From Cephalopachus bancanus (taxonomy: Eukaryota; Chordata; Mammalia; Primates; Tarsiidae), in NCBI GenBank assembly GCA_027257055.1, contig JAPVLO010000138.1, positions 62,001 through 126,000 on the forward strand: a stretch of 64,000 nucleotides of DNA, read 5' to 3'. This document shows positions 1-12,924 of the stretch, piece by piece. Under the pieces are notes generated by a model. That model searched no databases, was not told the DNA's origin, and saw only the letters and a list, made by a program, of their open reading frames with translations. Both the position numbers and the translations under genes were made by a program. Numbering within the stretch: the first letter of the stretch is position 1; every line of letters begins with the position of its first letter.

Positions 1-941
1 AATTCCATTTTAGTGCAAGGCGTCGTTAGGCAGCAAGGGAAATCCTGCTTGCATTATCTTTGCGCTCCTGTTTTATGTGGGTTCACAGAAAATGTTCAAC
101 TTTTACACTGTGTCGTTCACATAATCGAATCAAAGTATGAAGTAGCCAGCCTGGTACTTTGAACTGACAAACTCTGCACACATTGAGATACCAAGATTTG
201 AAATCTCCCCTCTCTCATGGCTCTGCAATAGTGTGGATTTGTGTGTCCTTCCGATGGGACACTAGAAGGACACTTTCTTAGTGAGAAAATAGCCTTTTCA
301 GGTCCATCATTTTCAGGGTCATAGGTATACACACTAGCTTTCTTTGTTTTTGTTTTTACTAAATGGGACATTCGTTTGTGTTTCTCGATGTAGACGGAAA
401 ATGGACTCCTGTTACAGTATTTCAAAATTAAAATAAGGTTATACATTTGAAAAATAGTGTTTTAAACACATGTAACTATTCTTATAATAAGTGATGCAGA
501 TAGTTTGTATCGACAAGTTCCAAATATCTTGATATAATCTAAAAATCCAAGAATGGTGTTTTGATCAAGCATATAAACTAATTGCATTTTTAGATTGTTA
601 TTAGTAGACACACAGTGTTCGATTGGATGGCTATTGTAGAAAAGACAAATAGGTGTGTTTTTACACAGATAAAAGGATTAGAATTTACACTTATATTACT
701 TTTATATGCATGAATGCCATATATGTAATATAAACTATCTTTATTCTTTCAAAAAATTACTTAGAATTTGAACTGAGATTTTTTTAAATACACACTTGTC
801 TGGAGATATGAAAGTAATGTCTTAACAGACAATGCACTACTTTGCTAAAAATAAAATGATTATTTGGCATGAAAACTACCGAACACAGAAATATAAAAGG
901 TAATATTTTGTACTGAAATACACACTGAAAACTACAAAGCA
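1..941. other. Unique AT-rich DNA, no feature seen
   Basis: No repeat family, exon or RNA gene is recognisable. A minus-strand ORF of 109 codons at 117-446 has no family resemblance and no splice or promoter context, so I treat it as chance. Confidence 0.5.
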
Positions 942-1237
942 GCCGGGCTCAGTGGCTCAGCCTGTAATCCCGCGCCTTTGGGAGGCTGAGGTGAGTGGAT
1001 TGCCTGAGTCCGTGGGTTTGAGACCCGTCTGGGCAGCGAGACCTCATCTCTACAATAAATCAAAAAATCCGCCGGGCGTGGTAGCGCATGCCTGTAATTC
1101 CGGCTACTTGGAAGGCTTACGCGGAAGGATCGCCGGAGCCCAGCAGGTCGAGGCTGCAGTGGCCGGGAGCGGCCACTGCACTCCAGTCTGGGCGACAGAG
1201 TGAGACTTCAACTCAAAAAACAAAACAAAACAAAACA
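942..1237 (+). mobile_element. Alu SINE, young lineage-specific type
   Basis: This is a full-length dimeric Alu: left arm from GCCGGGCTCAGTGG, an A-rich linker with CTACAATAAATC, a right arm with GGCGTGGTAGCGC, and an A-rich tail of CAAAA units. A 14-bp target-site duplication, aaaactacaaagca, lies at 928-941 and 1238-1251 and is perfect, so the insertion is fairly recent. CpG density is high (GCCGGGCGTGG, GATCGCCGG), which also points to youth. The A-box region reads TGGCTCAGCCTG, one base shorter than the usual Alu. The 83-codon ORF across it is a reading of Alu sequence, not a gene. Confidence 0.96.
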
Positions 1238-1251
1238 AAAACTACAAAGCA

Positions 1252-2179
1252 TATTTATTTTTAAAATGTTGTGACTTTCATTAAGGAGGCTCTGGCACCT
1301 TTTTTTCCAAATGGGGTAGTTATATTTCCATATATCCTATTTGAATATTACGGCCTCAATATTTTGCTATGTATCTCTTTGTGCAATAACCGAAAGACCA
1401 CTAAAAATGGATATGAATGTGTTTTTCATCAGTTTCTTATTTTTGCACCAAATACATTGGAGAGCACATCTTCTTAAATCTGTGTCATGTTAGAAATAAA
1501 CCCAATAAAGTCAGTATGTTTCTTCTGGAGATTTCCTATCCACATCCTTTTTTTAAAAATTGAAAACACAGATTTTATTATTCCTCTGTAGTAGTTTGGA
1601 ATTTTACTATTATGCCTGAAATTCCAAAGAGGTCCATTTTTAATACAACACATTCTATGAGAAATCCAATGGACATCTTTTAAGCGAGGGCTGATGAAAT
1701 AATACCTGCACATTGCAGGCAAAGCTTTTTTCTGCACAAAGTTCTTAGAGGTGTCAGAAATCATTGTCTACCTCCCTTTCTTTCTGCCTGGAGCCAAGCA
1801 GGAAATTAGGAAAGGAAGAGAAGTGCTCTACACACAATGGCCTTCAGTGAATATTATTGATGACTAGACACCCGCTAGGATGTAAAGGCATTTAATCCAT
1901 ATTATTTTCCCTTTCAACTTGTCAACTCAGACATGGCAGCCAGAAGAGTTTTCTGTCAAACATTAGCCTTTGCATTGCATTACAATTTTTATTTTTCATT
2001 CTTGCAATTTCAATATACAATACGAGCGGGGCTCTAAATAATATAAATGTTTTTAGCTGTATGAGGAGGAACTGGAAGAAATATGTTTTCTGAATATCAA
2101 AACATTCAGAGAGTAGTGCTATACATAGGTGCAAATTATCAACATCAGTGAATTACTTTTATAAATAAAAATGCCCAGC
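1252..2179. other. Unique AT-rich DNA, no feature seen
   Basis: I see no recognisable repeat or exon. Short ORFs here (68, 96 and 70 codons) lack any family signature. Confidence 0.45.
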
Positions 2180-2196
2180 TTTTTTTTTTTTTTTTT

Positions 2197-2462
2197 AACA
2201 AACAACAGAAATCTATTTTTTCACGATTCTGGAGGCTGAGATGTCCAAAATAAGGGCGCGGAAAGACTTAGTGTCTGGTGTCTGCTGGCTCTCAGATGGT
2301 ACCTTCTAGATGTACACTGACAAGGTGGGAGAGGTCCTGCAGCTTCTGGGACCTCCCATACAAGGGCACTGACCCCATTCCTGAGGGCTCCTCCCCCATG
2401 ACCTCATTCCTACCCAATGGTCTCCTCTCCAAATACCCTCACATTGGTGAGTAGGTTTGATT
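2197..2462 (-). mobile_element. MLT1-type LTR fragment (ERVL-MaLR)
   Basis: On the minus strand this matches the second half of an MLT1 LTR: a segment ending in the equivalent of CTCCAGAACTGTGAGAAATAA, preceded by the typical 'dates, coordinates and ATGACCTCATT' blocks (seen on the plus strand as ttctggaggctgagatgtcc, gggcactgaccccattcctg and catgacctcattc). It carries no coding capacity. A run of 17 T at 2180-2196 abuts it. The LTR is incomplete at the 5' side, so it is a fossil of an endogenous retrovirus-like element. Confidence 0.8.
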
Positions 2463-3191
2463 AATTTTTTTTTATTTTAAAACATACCCAGGATGTTAAA
2501 TCACGTTTAGACTTTGTGTCTTTCCAAGTGTTTTCATCATTGTGGTTCATCATCCCTTGACACCAATTTATTTTGTAAGATCACCAAGAATTTGTTTTGT
2601 TGGTATCTGTTTGAAGCATCTTTTAAGGGAATTAACACAACATCTCTTCTGTAAAACAAACTAAATCACATTTTTCCAGGAGATGGAGACAGTGAGTTCT
2701 TCCATTGCAGAAGTCTCTATGTCTCCTGTGCCTAGGTCAGACGCTAATACTTTTTAAGCTCCCGATATCCTAACCTAAGGAATCAGGTGACTCAGACATA
2801 TCAAAAAATATAGTTTTTATCTCATTTCTACATATGATGGGACTATAAGCATTAGTTAACCTTTGACATTAGAGCAACATAATGTACCCAGCATCTTGGG
2901 GAACTGATGTATGATTCGTATAAGCTTTATAGGCACCAGGAAAATTTATTTTTGCACTTTTGATGGAAAGCTTTCTATATTATATCATGACTTCTTTTGT
3001 AGAAAATGCTAAAAATAATTTAACCTTTCCCAGTGTCTCAGTGACATATCATCTACTGTCTGCTACAGTAGACAACAGAGTTCTGCAAATGCTTTTGAGT
3101 TTTTCTGTCTCTCACCTAAGTTTGCATCATGCTTGCCTTTTACAGTCACTTCCTGACTCCTTTTCACAATTCGATGTTAAGAATGCAGGTT
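2463..3191. other. Unique DNA, no feature seen
   Basis: No repeat family or exon is recognised between the MLT1 fragment and the next Alu. Confidence 0.4.
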
Positions 3192-3206
3192 AAAAAAGAG
3201 AAAGTG

Positions 3207-3492
3207 GCCGGGCTCAGTGGCTCAGCCCGTAATCCCACGTCTTTGGGAGGCTGAGGTGAGTGGATTGCCTGAACCCGCGGGTTTGAGACCCACCTGGGCA
3301 GCGAGACCTCATCTCTACAATAAATCAAAAAATCAGCTGGGCAGGGTAGCGCATGCCTGTAATTCCAGCTGCTTGGAAGGCGGAGGCGGAAGGATCGCCG
3401 GAGCCCAGCAGGTCGAGGCTGCGGTGGCCAGGAGCGGCCACTGTACTCCGGTCTGGGCGACAGAGTGAGACTCCAACTCAAAAAAAAAAAAA
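3207..3492 (+). mobile_element. Alu SINE, young lineage-specific type
   Basis: This is a full-length dimeric Alu of the same subfamily as the copy at 942, with the shortened A-box region and the CTACAATAAATC linker. A perfect 15-bp duplication, aaaaaagagaaagtg, lies at 3192-3206 and 3493-3507. The tail is a pure A run. Both strands give ORFs of about 80-105 codons that are Alu artefacts. Confidence 0.96.
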
Positions 3493-3507
3493 AAAAAAGA
3501 GAAAGTG

Positions 3508-3940
3508 TTAAAAATCCACTTCACATATGCATTTATCGGCGTATTTAATACAGCACAAAGAGAGCCGGAGGGCTGGTGCCCATTAATTCGGCAAATCTAG
3601 ATATCCAGGCCCGAGCTGTTGCCCATGTGACAAGGCCTTATTTTGAACTCCGTCCTGGAGAATTCTTCCTCACAAAGCCCAGAGACTGAACTCAGTGTCT
3701 CTTCCAGTCAGCTCGTGGTCCTCCACTTCTGTGAATTTCTAGCTCAGAGAATGGCGTGGTAGCTACCCAGACATCTAAGCTCAAAAAACACCTGATGATG
3801 GCCTGAACTCCCCCTCTCTTGCCTTCTAGGTTAACTTAATCCACAATCTTTCGTGGCCTTTTCTTTTACCTTCCTTTGCCACAACCTTGTTTGAATCCCA
3901 CCAGTTTTTCACCTGTACTGCTGTTACATTACCCGCCCTC
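3508..3940. other. Unclassified DNA
   Basis: Moderately GC-rich compared with its surroundings. I do not recognise a family; a worn repeat is possible. Confidence 0.35.
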
Positions 3941-4226
3941 CCCTTTTTTTTGAATTGGAGTATCACTCTGTCGCCCAGGCTGGACGTTAGTGGTTCCATC
4001 ACAGCTCACCACAGCCTTGACCTCCTGGGCTCCAGTGATCCTCTTGCCTCAACCTCCCGGAAAAGCTGGGAATACAGGCACGTGCCCTGCCTATTTTGTG
4101 TATGTGGAGAGATGAGGTCTCGCTATGTCGTCCAGGCTGGCCACGAACTCCTGGGACCCAGCAGTTCTCTTGCTTCAACCTCTCAAAGTGCTGGGATTAC
4201 AGGCGCGAGCCACCGTGCTCAGCCTA
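3941..4226 (-). mobile_element. Alu SINE, older (J-like) copy
   Basis: Reverse-strand dimeric Alu. On the plus strand it begins with a T run, then GAATTGGAGTATCACTCTGTCG, and ends with GGGATTACAGGCGCGAGCCACC. It lacks the lineage-specific linker seen in the young copies and is more diverged, with no clear duplication at its ends. Confidence 0.93.
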
Positions 4227-4384
4227 CATTCTCTCATTCACAGTTTCCCCACTGCCTGCCACTTTCCACAGTCACCAGCTTTATATTCCTTTAAAAAAAA
4301 AAAAGCCGGGTTAGTTTTCTATGAAAAACTCTCTACAGGATCTCCCTTTTCAACACTAATTAAAGCACACACTATTAACTTGAC

Positions 4385-4560
4385 ATGGAAGGCATTTCCA
4401 TTCTGCCCCTAATGCCAGCCACTTGCTGCTAACCACTCCACCCACTCTCTGAGAGTTCTGTTTCCATTGAACTTGCAGCATTTGCTGAAGCACACGCGTC
4501 TGAACATGGCTTTATGCCTTTGCACATGCCAAACGTTAATGGATAAAAGAATGTACTACT
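4385..4560 (+). mobile_element. L2 LINE fragment, weak
   Basis: The stretch around atgcctttgcacatgcc resembles the L2 3' region block that reads GGGCCTTTGCACATGCTG. The rest is eroded, so limits are approximate. Confidence 0.4.
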
Positions 4561-7500
4561 GGTTTCAGGTATTACTTGAAGGAATCTCAAAAATAAGCCA
4601 TATTTGATACTCAGAGCTTTATGAGTGTTTCTAATGGTGAAATGTAATAGGTCAAAGTGAGATTGTGATCCTGGTTCTTTATGGACACCAGAAAAAGAAA
4701 ACAAAATGAAACGAAAGCAAACGGATTTTTAAAGATTTTTTTTCTTTGTGGTTTCATGCTTTGAACACAAATATTGTTCTAAATATTATCATCAGCCTTT
4801 TAGTTAATTATGTAACTCTAGTACTTAAACAAAGCCAGATTGTGAATTTTTACAAGTCCATATATATGCATATAGATCTATCTTTGACTAAATTGTCCAT
4901 AATATTCATGACCCTATGAATTATATCATAATCATAATTCAGTATTTGAAGTTAACATTCAAAAATGTATGACCACTCTGGTCAGCAGATATTTTAATTC
5001 TTAATCATACTAATGAATTATGAATCTAAATAAGGTTGATTAAAACTGCATAAGTAATATTACAAAGTTTTAACAAATATAACTTTCAGGTATATTTAGG
5101 TATATTAATATTTAGGAAATATCAGGGTTTTTAAAATTTAACTTTTATTGAGTTAGGCTAATAGAGATAATATAAAGAGTTTTAGTTTGTACTTTGTCAA
5201 AGAGATTTGAATCACTCTAGAGATTAATTTTTAATCATGGCTCATTAATAATAATTAAGATGAGAGAAGAAAAATGCATGTTCATCAATGTTTGCTTCTT
5301 TGACATAAATGATTACACATACTCCATTTAAGATATTTTGATACATTCTTCACCTTTCCTGCTGTATAGGAAATGAACCATAATGTCACTAAAAGGAAAC
5401 TATTCTGGAATATTTTTTGCTCTTTAATAAAAGCAGTTATTTTCGTAGCATCGCTGACCTGGTAATTGCTAGTGAGTCTAAATTGAATGTACTTCAGTTA
5501 ATGCATCAGTAAGTGAAGTACCTTCAATGCAATTAAAAGATTCTAATCTCACCAAAGAAAAGATCTTGTTCATATTGACCACTTTAAATTCAGACTGCGA
5601 TTTCATATTTTTAAAGTGGCCCGTGGCTTCCCTGACCCCATTAGTGGGACACAAGTCTTTGGCAAAGCCACTTGCTGCTGAGCAAGCGTTTTTGAAAGCC
5701 GCTGAATGAACTTATCAGACAACCACCATCATCTACCTTTAGAGAAGGCGACGCTGAGTGAAAGCCATCAAGGCATTTAACATGGAGAAATACTAGACTG
5801 CAGTGAGGGGGTAAGAAATAGTTTATCAAGCAGCAGCCATAGTATTGCATTTGAAGTGCTTGATATTTACCTTTTTTCTTGAGTTAACTTTTTTGGAAAG
5901 ACATGCTATTTTGTCAGACATTTGTGACTCAACTTGCTGAGTGGTTAGAATTTTTTAGGTTTCCTCTCATGCCGAATTCAGTGATCATAATTTTGTGTAC
6001 CTGTGCACAGAACTTAATTTGTGGGGATTAGGTCTTCTTGAAAGCAGGTCGGTTACCCTGTTCCACCTTCCGCTATTGTGGGGCATGCCATTCTCAAACG
6101 AATGCAGAAAGAAGAGTATTAATGGTGGGTCACTGGATACATCTAAAGGGTAGAAGACTGTTTCTGATGGTTTGGAATAGACTTTGCCTTTCTAAATTAG
6201 AGAGCAGACATTGGGGGGACAAGGAAGCACTCCTTCCCGCTGTAAGCAGGGCATGGCTGGGTCGCTAAGTGCATTTGTGTTCCAGTTCAACTGGATTTGC
6301 AAGGAGGACAGTCTTCCCAGATTTTGGCAACGGGTGTGTGTATATGTAGCCAGGCTGACTCACCCGATGCCCTCTGTAAGGTGGCATTTTCTGTTGGTGT
6401 TTAACTGAGAAGATGGAAGAGACCACACAAGGGTCTCTGCCAGCCAAATGCCATCTTAAACTGCTAGTCTTTGCTTTTCTGTGCAATGCAAGTCACATTG
6501 CTGAGTATAAAGGATTCTCTTTAGCTGTGAAGGAAAACTAAAGCTCAGCTCCAGTTCTTTTTCAGGAATTTTCTGACACCCTGCATTCCTCTTCCGTAGA
6601 ACTCTATTCTTCATCCTAGTCTTCCTGTTAGTAACACGAAGGTCTTGCCCACCAGATGATAGACCTCCGAGAGGTTAGTTTTCCAGTTTTACACCGTCTC
6701 TTCAAATTTGGTAAGCCTGTAGTCAGTGGTGCGGCTTGATATCAAAGTGGCAGATCTGGCCTGATTGTGTAAATCTTGTAGCCACAATAGCATTAACGGT
6801 GATTATTAATGTGTGTTTATTAAAAGTTCTGGTGTATGTAGAACTTTCCAAGCAGTCAGCAACCCGTGTTTGTTTCTGCCTGGTCCAGCTGTCTCCCCGA
6901 CTCCCTCGACCATGCAGTCAGTGCCTTGCCATCTACTAATGTACCACAACTGTTCTGTGGTGCATCTGTTTTCCTAATTGGTGGAACTGATAAGGATAAA
7001 TGAGCCAGTTCTCCCCCTGCAGGGGCATGTGTGCTGTCATCCACTCACTGAGCACAGCCCTTATCTGCGGGTTGGAGGATGAGAATTACCTCTAGGGACC
7101 ATCCGGATTCGGGGCTGCAGCCACAGACACGGAGGAGACAAATGTTTTTAAAAAAGTGAGAACACCTGATTTGCTGCAGTGACACTCGCCGTTTCCCCAT
7201 CCACATTTTGGCCACCGTCCACCAGAGCTAGGCTGGATGCTGGATTGCATGTTGAGCCCCCTGTTCTGGAGTGTCTAGAAAACACAGAGAGGGGGCATTT
7301 GCTTCCCCTAAAGGACCTTTTTGCTAGATACCAAGCCTTACTGTCCTTTTTCGCTCGGTCACCAACCTCTGTGGCATTCATTTACTACTTGTGTTTTCTT
7401 TTTCTTCACGGTATCTTTGGTGACATTGGCCTTAGGCCAAGTTCTAGCCAGTGCTCACTTGTGTTATTTTTGTAATTTCCTAGTTACAGAATCTTTCTGC

Positions 7501-8052
7501 CTTTATGATCTCATCGAGGGTCAGAGTTTTTAGCTGACTTGTTCATGACTCACTCCACGACACCTAGCTCTGCCCGAACGTGTAGTTGATTTCCAGTATG
7601 TGACTGTTGTCATCAACAGATGAAACTCTCAGTACAGTTAGCTGTCCTTTCACTTTGATGACATTCTTAGGATCGCACAATGTCATCACGCTGCTCGTCT
7701 TGGGCTCCTTTGCTTTGAAATCCTCACTGATACCTAGTTTTGTTTTTTTTTTTTAGCTTTTGTCCTATTTATCGATCCACAGCTTTCAGGCAAACTTATG
7801 CTTCATTGAATTAGTGTGATCATCAGGTTTCTATTATTCAGTCTTTTAGTATGCTTTAAACATTTTGCTTGGCCTGTCTTCAATTCACCAACCCTTTCCC
7901 ATACTTCTCTCAAAGCAATCTTGAAATCTTATGTTACCTATAAATTGTTTCCTTAAATAAAAGATACAATTGATCTATCCCTCTAGGACTCTGAGCGGTA
8001 GTCTGCCTAAATTGTTGCTCCATTAAAAATTGCTATTTTAAAAAATCATTAA
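4561..8052. other. Unique DNA, no feature seen
   Basis: About 3.5 kb with no repeat I can name. It includes ORFs of 60-98 codons on both strands at 5.5-7.5 kb that overlap each other and show no domain. The 6.0-7.5 kb part is somewhat GC-richer and could hold regulatory DNA, but nothing in it is diagnostic. Confidence 0.4.
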
Positions 8053-8160
8053 TTTAGAAAATGTTTTTGGAGCTCCTGCTATATTCTAGATATAATTCTA
8101 GGTTTGGAATATAGAGAGGAACAATAAATAATGACGGGACGGTATCCCATTAAGGTGCCA
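8053..8160 (-). mobile_element. L2 LINE 3' end fragment
   Basis: The plus strand reads ggagctcctgctatattctag followed by aggaacaataaataatgacggg. This is the reverse complement of the L2 terminus that ends in CTAGCACAGTGCCTGGCACATAG and a short AT-rich tail. Confidence 0.45.
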
Positions 8161-9890
8161 TTCATGGCTGACCTAAAATTCCTGTTCTGCCTTTGCTATT
8201 TAGACATTTTTGGAGACCAGTGGCCTCTTTTGATGTGAGTTTGTTCATATTAAAAAGAAGTCGATGTATTATACCACTTTTAAAGTCTCTTGTGGCTTTA
8301 CATTTAGTTATTTCTGGGTTAAATGGCAGAAGATTTTAGAAAATTATTTATGCTTAATGATCTGAAACACGAATGATCAGAATTCTTCCATAGAGTTTTT
8401 ACCTAGGTTTTATTTTCCTTCTTGCCCTCGGGATAGTTTTCATTATAGTTGACCTTATACCTGCATTCATTTCCCACAAGATTTATCAAGTTAACGTCTC
8501 AAAATATGTACTTATTTAAACAGAGGCATCATTAACAATAGCAATTATAATTAATATACTCTGCAAACAGTTTAGTAGCTACTTTTGTGCTTTTATGATG
8601 GACAAACTTTCTCTGTTGTTGGTAATGGTTAGATGACTTAAAGTTTCACCCGGCATTTCAGGATAATATATTTTTCTGTGTACACTTTTCTCTAGAGTTT
8701 ATGTTCGTATGTTTGTAAACAAATACTTGTTTTGCTAATGTATATTATAAAAGCTATCTTTTTAGTTATCTATTTCCAAATTATACTCAGAATTAAAACT
8801 CTTGATAGTTAAGCTGCTTCCCGCTGAATTGCATGCAGTTTTGTGTACGTGTCTCAGTTTCTTCAGTGGCAAAGCTGTAAAGTTGGATTTAATAGAACTA
8901 TCAACCTTGTAGTCTTAAAGGGAGAATTACTGAAATAGTTTTTCAGCTTAGCATCCTGCCCATCACATGATAAGGACTCTGTAAATGTTAAATATTGTGA
9001 TTATTTTCTTCCCTAGCTCATATCCTTCTTTCATCTACCTATTTTTTAAAGAAAAAATACCAAATAAAAGGGAAGTAAAAGAAAGAAGAAGACCTAGTCA
9101 TTGGAAAATAAGAGACATAAACTTAGAACAAAATGTAATAGGATTGCACATTCTTAGGAAGACAGTTGATGAATACTACAGTGCGGTACTTAATTCATTG
9201 ACTATTGTATATGCTGACACTATTCTACTGAAAGAGGTATTGAATATTTAATAATCTCATTATATTTAATAAAACATGAGAGGGTATGGCTTTCACGAAT
9301 ATAATTCTATCCATTAACAGGAAAGTTTCATGTAAATGGGTGTCTGTATAATTATCCTTAAAGACTAAGCATATTTACAATATATTAAGGGAACCTCTGA
9401 AAACCACATCTGAATTTCGTGGTATTTTAAGTAATTCAACAGAACATTTTGCTGAAGTGATTTATATATTATGTTTTATTCGAGCAGTTGCTACAATATA
9501 ATTTTGCGTTGGAATTACTGTCTGGATGAATTCTAAAGTAGCTACAATAACTGAGATATCACTAAATTTCATTACATTTCAATATTAATGTGTAAAAGAT
9601 TGAGTTTGAAGTAGTTTAAAGATTTATTTGTTTTCTCCATTAAAAAAAATCAATTTATAATTTTAACTGATTGAGTCCTGTAGTATTATCTGAAGAACAT
9701 GGCTTCCTTTTGCCCTTAAGAGGCAAAGAAGCTACAGTTGCATGGTTTATTTATTAAAAATATTTTTACAGTACTAAAGTACATTTTATAATTCTTGAAT
9801 ATGTGTTAAATGAAAATGGCTAGGAGGTGGTATCCCTTTATAGGAATTAAAGTGATATGTAATTTACACTTAGTCTAACATTCTTTAAAT
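8161..9890. other. Unique AT-rich DNA, no feature seen
   Basis: No repeat named. An 88-codon ORF at 8985-9251 is lysine- and isoleucine-rich as AT-rich DNA dictates and has no recognisable domain. Confidence 0.4.
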
Positions 9891-9904
9891 AATTTTCCAG
9901 CTAG

Positions 9905-10211
9905 GGCCAGGCACGGTGGCTCATGCCTTTAATCCCAGCTCTTTGGGAGGCTGAGGCAGGCTGATTGCTTGAGCCTAGGAGGTCGAGGCCAGCCTGGGCA
10001 ATGTGGAGAGGCCTCGTCTCTACAAAAAAAAAAAATCAAGAAATTAGCCATGCATGATGTCATACACATATAGCCCCAGCTACTCAGAATATTGAGGTAG
10101 AAGGATAGCCTGAGCCCAGTGGATTGAGGCTACCATGAGCCATGTTTGTGGTGATCATTCTACTGCACTCCAGCCTGGGCGACAGAGTGAGACTCCAACA
10201 ACAACAAAAAA
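9905..10211 (+). mobile_element. Alu SINE, older copy
   Basis: Dimeric Alu starting GGCCAGGCACGGTGGCTCATG with the standard, not shortened, A-box region. It ends in an A-rich tail with CAA units. An imperfect duplication lies at 9891-9904 (aattttccagctag) and 10212-10227 (aaattccacctaatag), in keeping with age. Confidence 0.94.
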
Positions 10212-10227
10212 AAATTCCACCTAATAG

Positions 10228-10969
10228 CACTGTTCAAAGAGAAAAATAATCAAATACAGAAATAATTCGCTCACTAATTCTATAAGCTTACTGATACTTA
10301 GTCTGTTTTCTAAGTGAATAAATGAGAAGTATGAAACCTTGTGACATTGTATTGATTAGGTATTTCATAAATACTTTTTGCTCATTTTATTTGAGAAGTA
10401 AGGTAAAAATAATATATAGACATGTGTTATAGGTTGTAACTGTCTTCATTAACATCCCATTTTGGTAAACGCCAAAAGACCTTATAAGAGAGTTACATTT
10501 TACTGACTTTCACTTTGTTGAATGAGTCAGGATTAATTATTCCAAGAAAATTTCTGAGCCAGTAGGTTTGTTTACTTTATTTCTAAACTATTTGGAGTAC
10601 TGCATCTGTGATAGTCCAGTGGCCTACAAGTATCTGTCTGGTATTTCAGATCTCCATAGCGATCTTTTAGTTTTTATATTTAAGAAGTTATAAACCCAGG
10701 GAGCTTTGAACTGTACTAAAAAACTCATTGGATCAGAAGGCCACTCTGGGTTGTGATCCAAATTCTAGATCCAAAGCACCTAGGTTGTATCATTTACACA
10801 ATCACTAGGCCTAGAAATTAGCTGGGGGGGGGAAATGTGAAATAGCAAAGTGCATGTGTAGTATTGTTAGTTTCCAGAACGGCCCTTCTGTCACTTTAGA
10901 GGTATCATGGTCTCCCCTATATCATCAAACAACTTGATACACAAAATAAAAAAACAAACCCTAGGGGAG
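10228..10969. other. Unique AT-rich DNA, no feature seen
   Basis: Contains one G run of eight bases near 10824. No repeat or exon is recognised. Confidence 0.35.
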
Positions 10970-11830
10970 AAAAAACGTCTTCTACACACCTATGAGAATG
11001 GCTAACATCCAGAACCTTGACAATACCAAATGCTGACAAGGATGGGAAGACACAGGAACTCTTACACATTCTGGTGGAAATGCAAAATGGTCCAGCCACT
11101 TGGGAAGACTGGCAGTTTCTTACAGAATTAAACATACTCTAACCTTATGATCCAGCAATCACACCCCTTGGCATTTTCCCAGAAGAGGTAAAAACTCTGT
11201 CCATGCAGAAACGTGTGCATAAATGTTTTTAGCAGCTTTTTTCATAATTGTCACAACTTGGAAGCAACCATGATGTCTTTTAATAGGTGAATGGATATGC
11301 TGTGGCACATCCAATGACATATTATTTAGTTCCAGAAAAAAAAGTTGCCATCAAGCCATGAAGAGGTATTGAAGAAGGAAACTTAAATGCATATTATTAA
11401 GTAAAAGACACCAATCTGAAAAGACTATGCATTACATGATTCCAACGATATGACATTCTGGAAAAGGTAAACTATGGAGATGGCAAAAAAGATCAGTGGT
11501 TGCAGGAATTGGGGAAGAGGTAGGGATGAATAAGCAGAACACAGGAAACTTTTAGGGCAGTGAAACTACATGGTATGATACTATTATGGTGTATATTCGT
11601 CATTATACATTTGTCCGAAGGTGAAACTGAACGTAAACTATGAACCATGGACGATAATGATGTCAATGTAGCATCATCAATTGTAACAAATATACTATGT
11701 ACCATTCTGGTGGAGGATTTTGATAGTGGGGAGAGGTGAGTATGTGTGGAAATGGGAAAAGCAGGAAATCTCTGCCTTCTGCTCAGTATTGCTGGGAATG
11801 GAAAACTGCTCTAAAAGTTTATTTAAAACG
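10970..11830 (+). mobile_element. Old L1 (L1M) 3' end, 5'-truncated
   Basis: The order of blocks follows the 3' UTR and terminal region of old mammalian L1s. There is an 'ATGAGAATGGCTAAC' block, then 'TCTGGTGGAAATGCAAAATGG', 'TGATCCAGCAATCACACC', 'ATAATTGTCACAACTTGGAAGC', 'GTGGTTGCAGGAATTGGGG', and a terminal 'CTGCTCAGTATTGCTGGGAATGGAAAACTGCTCTAAAA'-like block split by substitutions. There is no open reading frame. Divergence from the usual consensus is clearly high, so this is an ancient copy shared widely among mammals. Confidence 0.85.
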
Positions 11831-12924
11831 TCTTCATGTTTTACCCTTACACTTAGAATTTACATGGAAAATAAAGCATTCAGAAAATGCTAAAAGTATG
11901 GAAATGGATTTTTGGATAAAATAATTTGTCCCTTTGGTACCTGGATTGAGTCAATAGTTGGGGACTTTTTGTGTCTCAAAACATACTCTAAAGCCTCCTG
12001 CTAGTTGGTAAAACTATCTCTAATATCAGAGACCTGAAGTTTTAATGCAGTGACTAATGATATCTCAAAAGAGGCAAATAAGCATACTTTCTGTATTATG
12101 ACAAGTTCGGGAGAATATGAGAATTTGAGAAGAGCAGTGTTTTCAGCTGGTGAATTTCATATTCCTGAAATTAGAGTTGCTTCCCATATTTTGATTGGAT
12201 GTTGACTGCTGCCAACCTTGTGTATATGGTTTGATAATCTCAGTGACCTTCATAATTTTAGTTCTCTTACTATTTCTTTACAGGAGACAGAAACCTAAAA
12301 CAAACTAGCTTAAGCGAAAAAATATGTACGGGCACTTGTAATATTAGCGCAGGCTGATTCAGTATTTTATACTATTTTCATGGGTGTATATCTGTTTATC
12401 AGCCCCTAGTGGGGACCCAGAGTGTTGAGGAGGAGATTCCTGAAGAAAGGAGGTTTGCTAGCAAAAGAGAGATAGGTGTGTGCATAGCTACTTAGTCCAC
12501 GGCAGTGATATACAGGATTTAGAGTATCCACCGTAATATGTTGATGCCTACTGCTATGATCAGGTGACAGAAGACTCCATAATGACTAAAACAATACCAG
12601 CTCTGTAATCATATGGAGTAGATTTTTGGACAGGGAAAAAGGAACTAAAAGAGAGGGAAAAGAGAATCCAGGCAATGGGAGAGGAGGTGGTGGTAACTAG
12701 GGTCAAGTTGCTGCAGGTCCTAGTTGTGATTACTAGGGTAGACTTTTTAAGAGTAGGTCTCGAACAGCACTCTGGCGTCATGGGCGCACCAAGAGGGAAG
12801 GATGAGCAGACAGTCATACTGCAGTGGGTTTTCCACAGAAAACACCTTGTCTCCTGCTTCCTGAAGTTAAAATCAGAAAGCCATCAGCAGAAGCACACTG
12901 ACTGAGATGAACTGTCGTTCCTTT
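11831..12924. other. Unique DNA, no feature seen
   Basis: No named repeat. Overlapping ORFs of 76 and 85 codons at 12560-12905 on opposite strands have no family resemblance. Confidence 0.4.

Noticed and set aside
3887..4294. 135-codon ORF
   Set aside because: It is the reading of a reverse-strand Alu (peptides such as SPRLDVSGSITAHHSLDLLGSSD are typical of Alu), not a gene.
12401..12416. CTCF-like core (cccctagtggg on the plus strand)
   Set aside because: The match lacks one G of the core (ccactagggg followed by ct), and no further support is visible.
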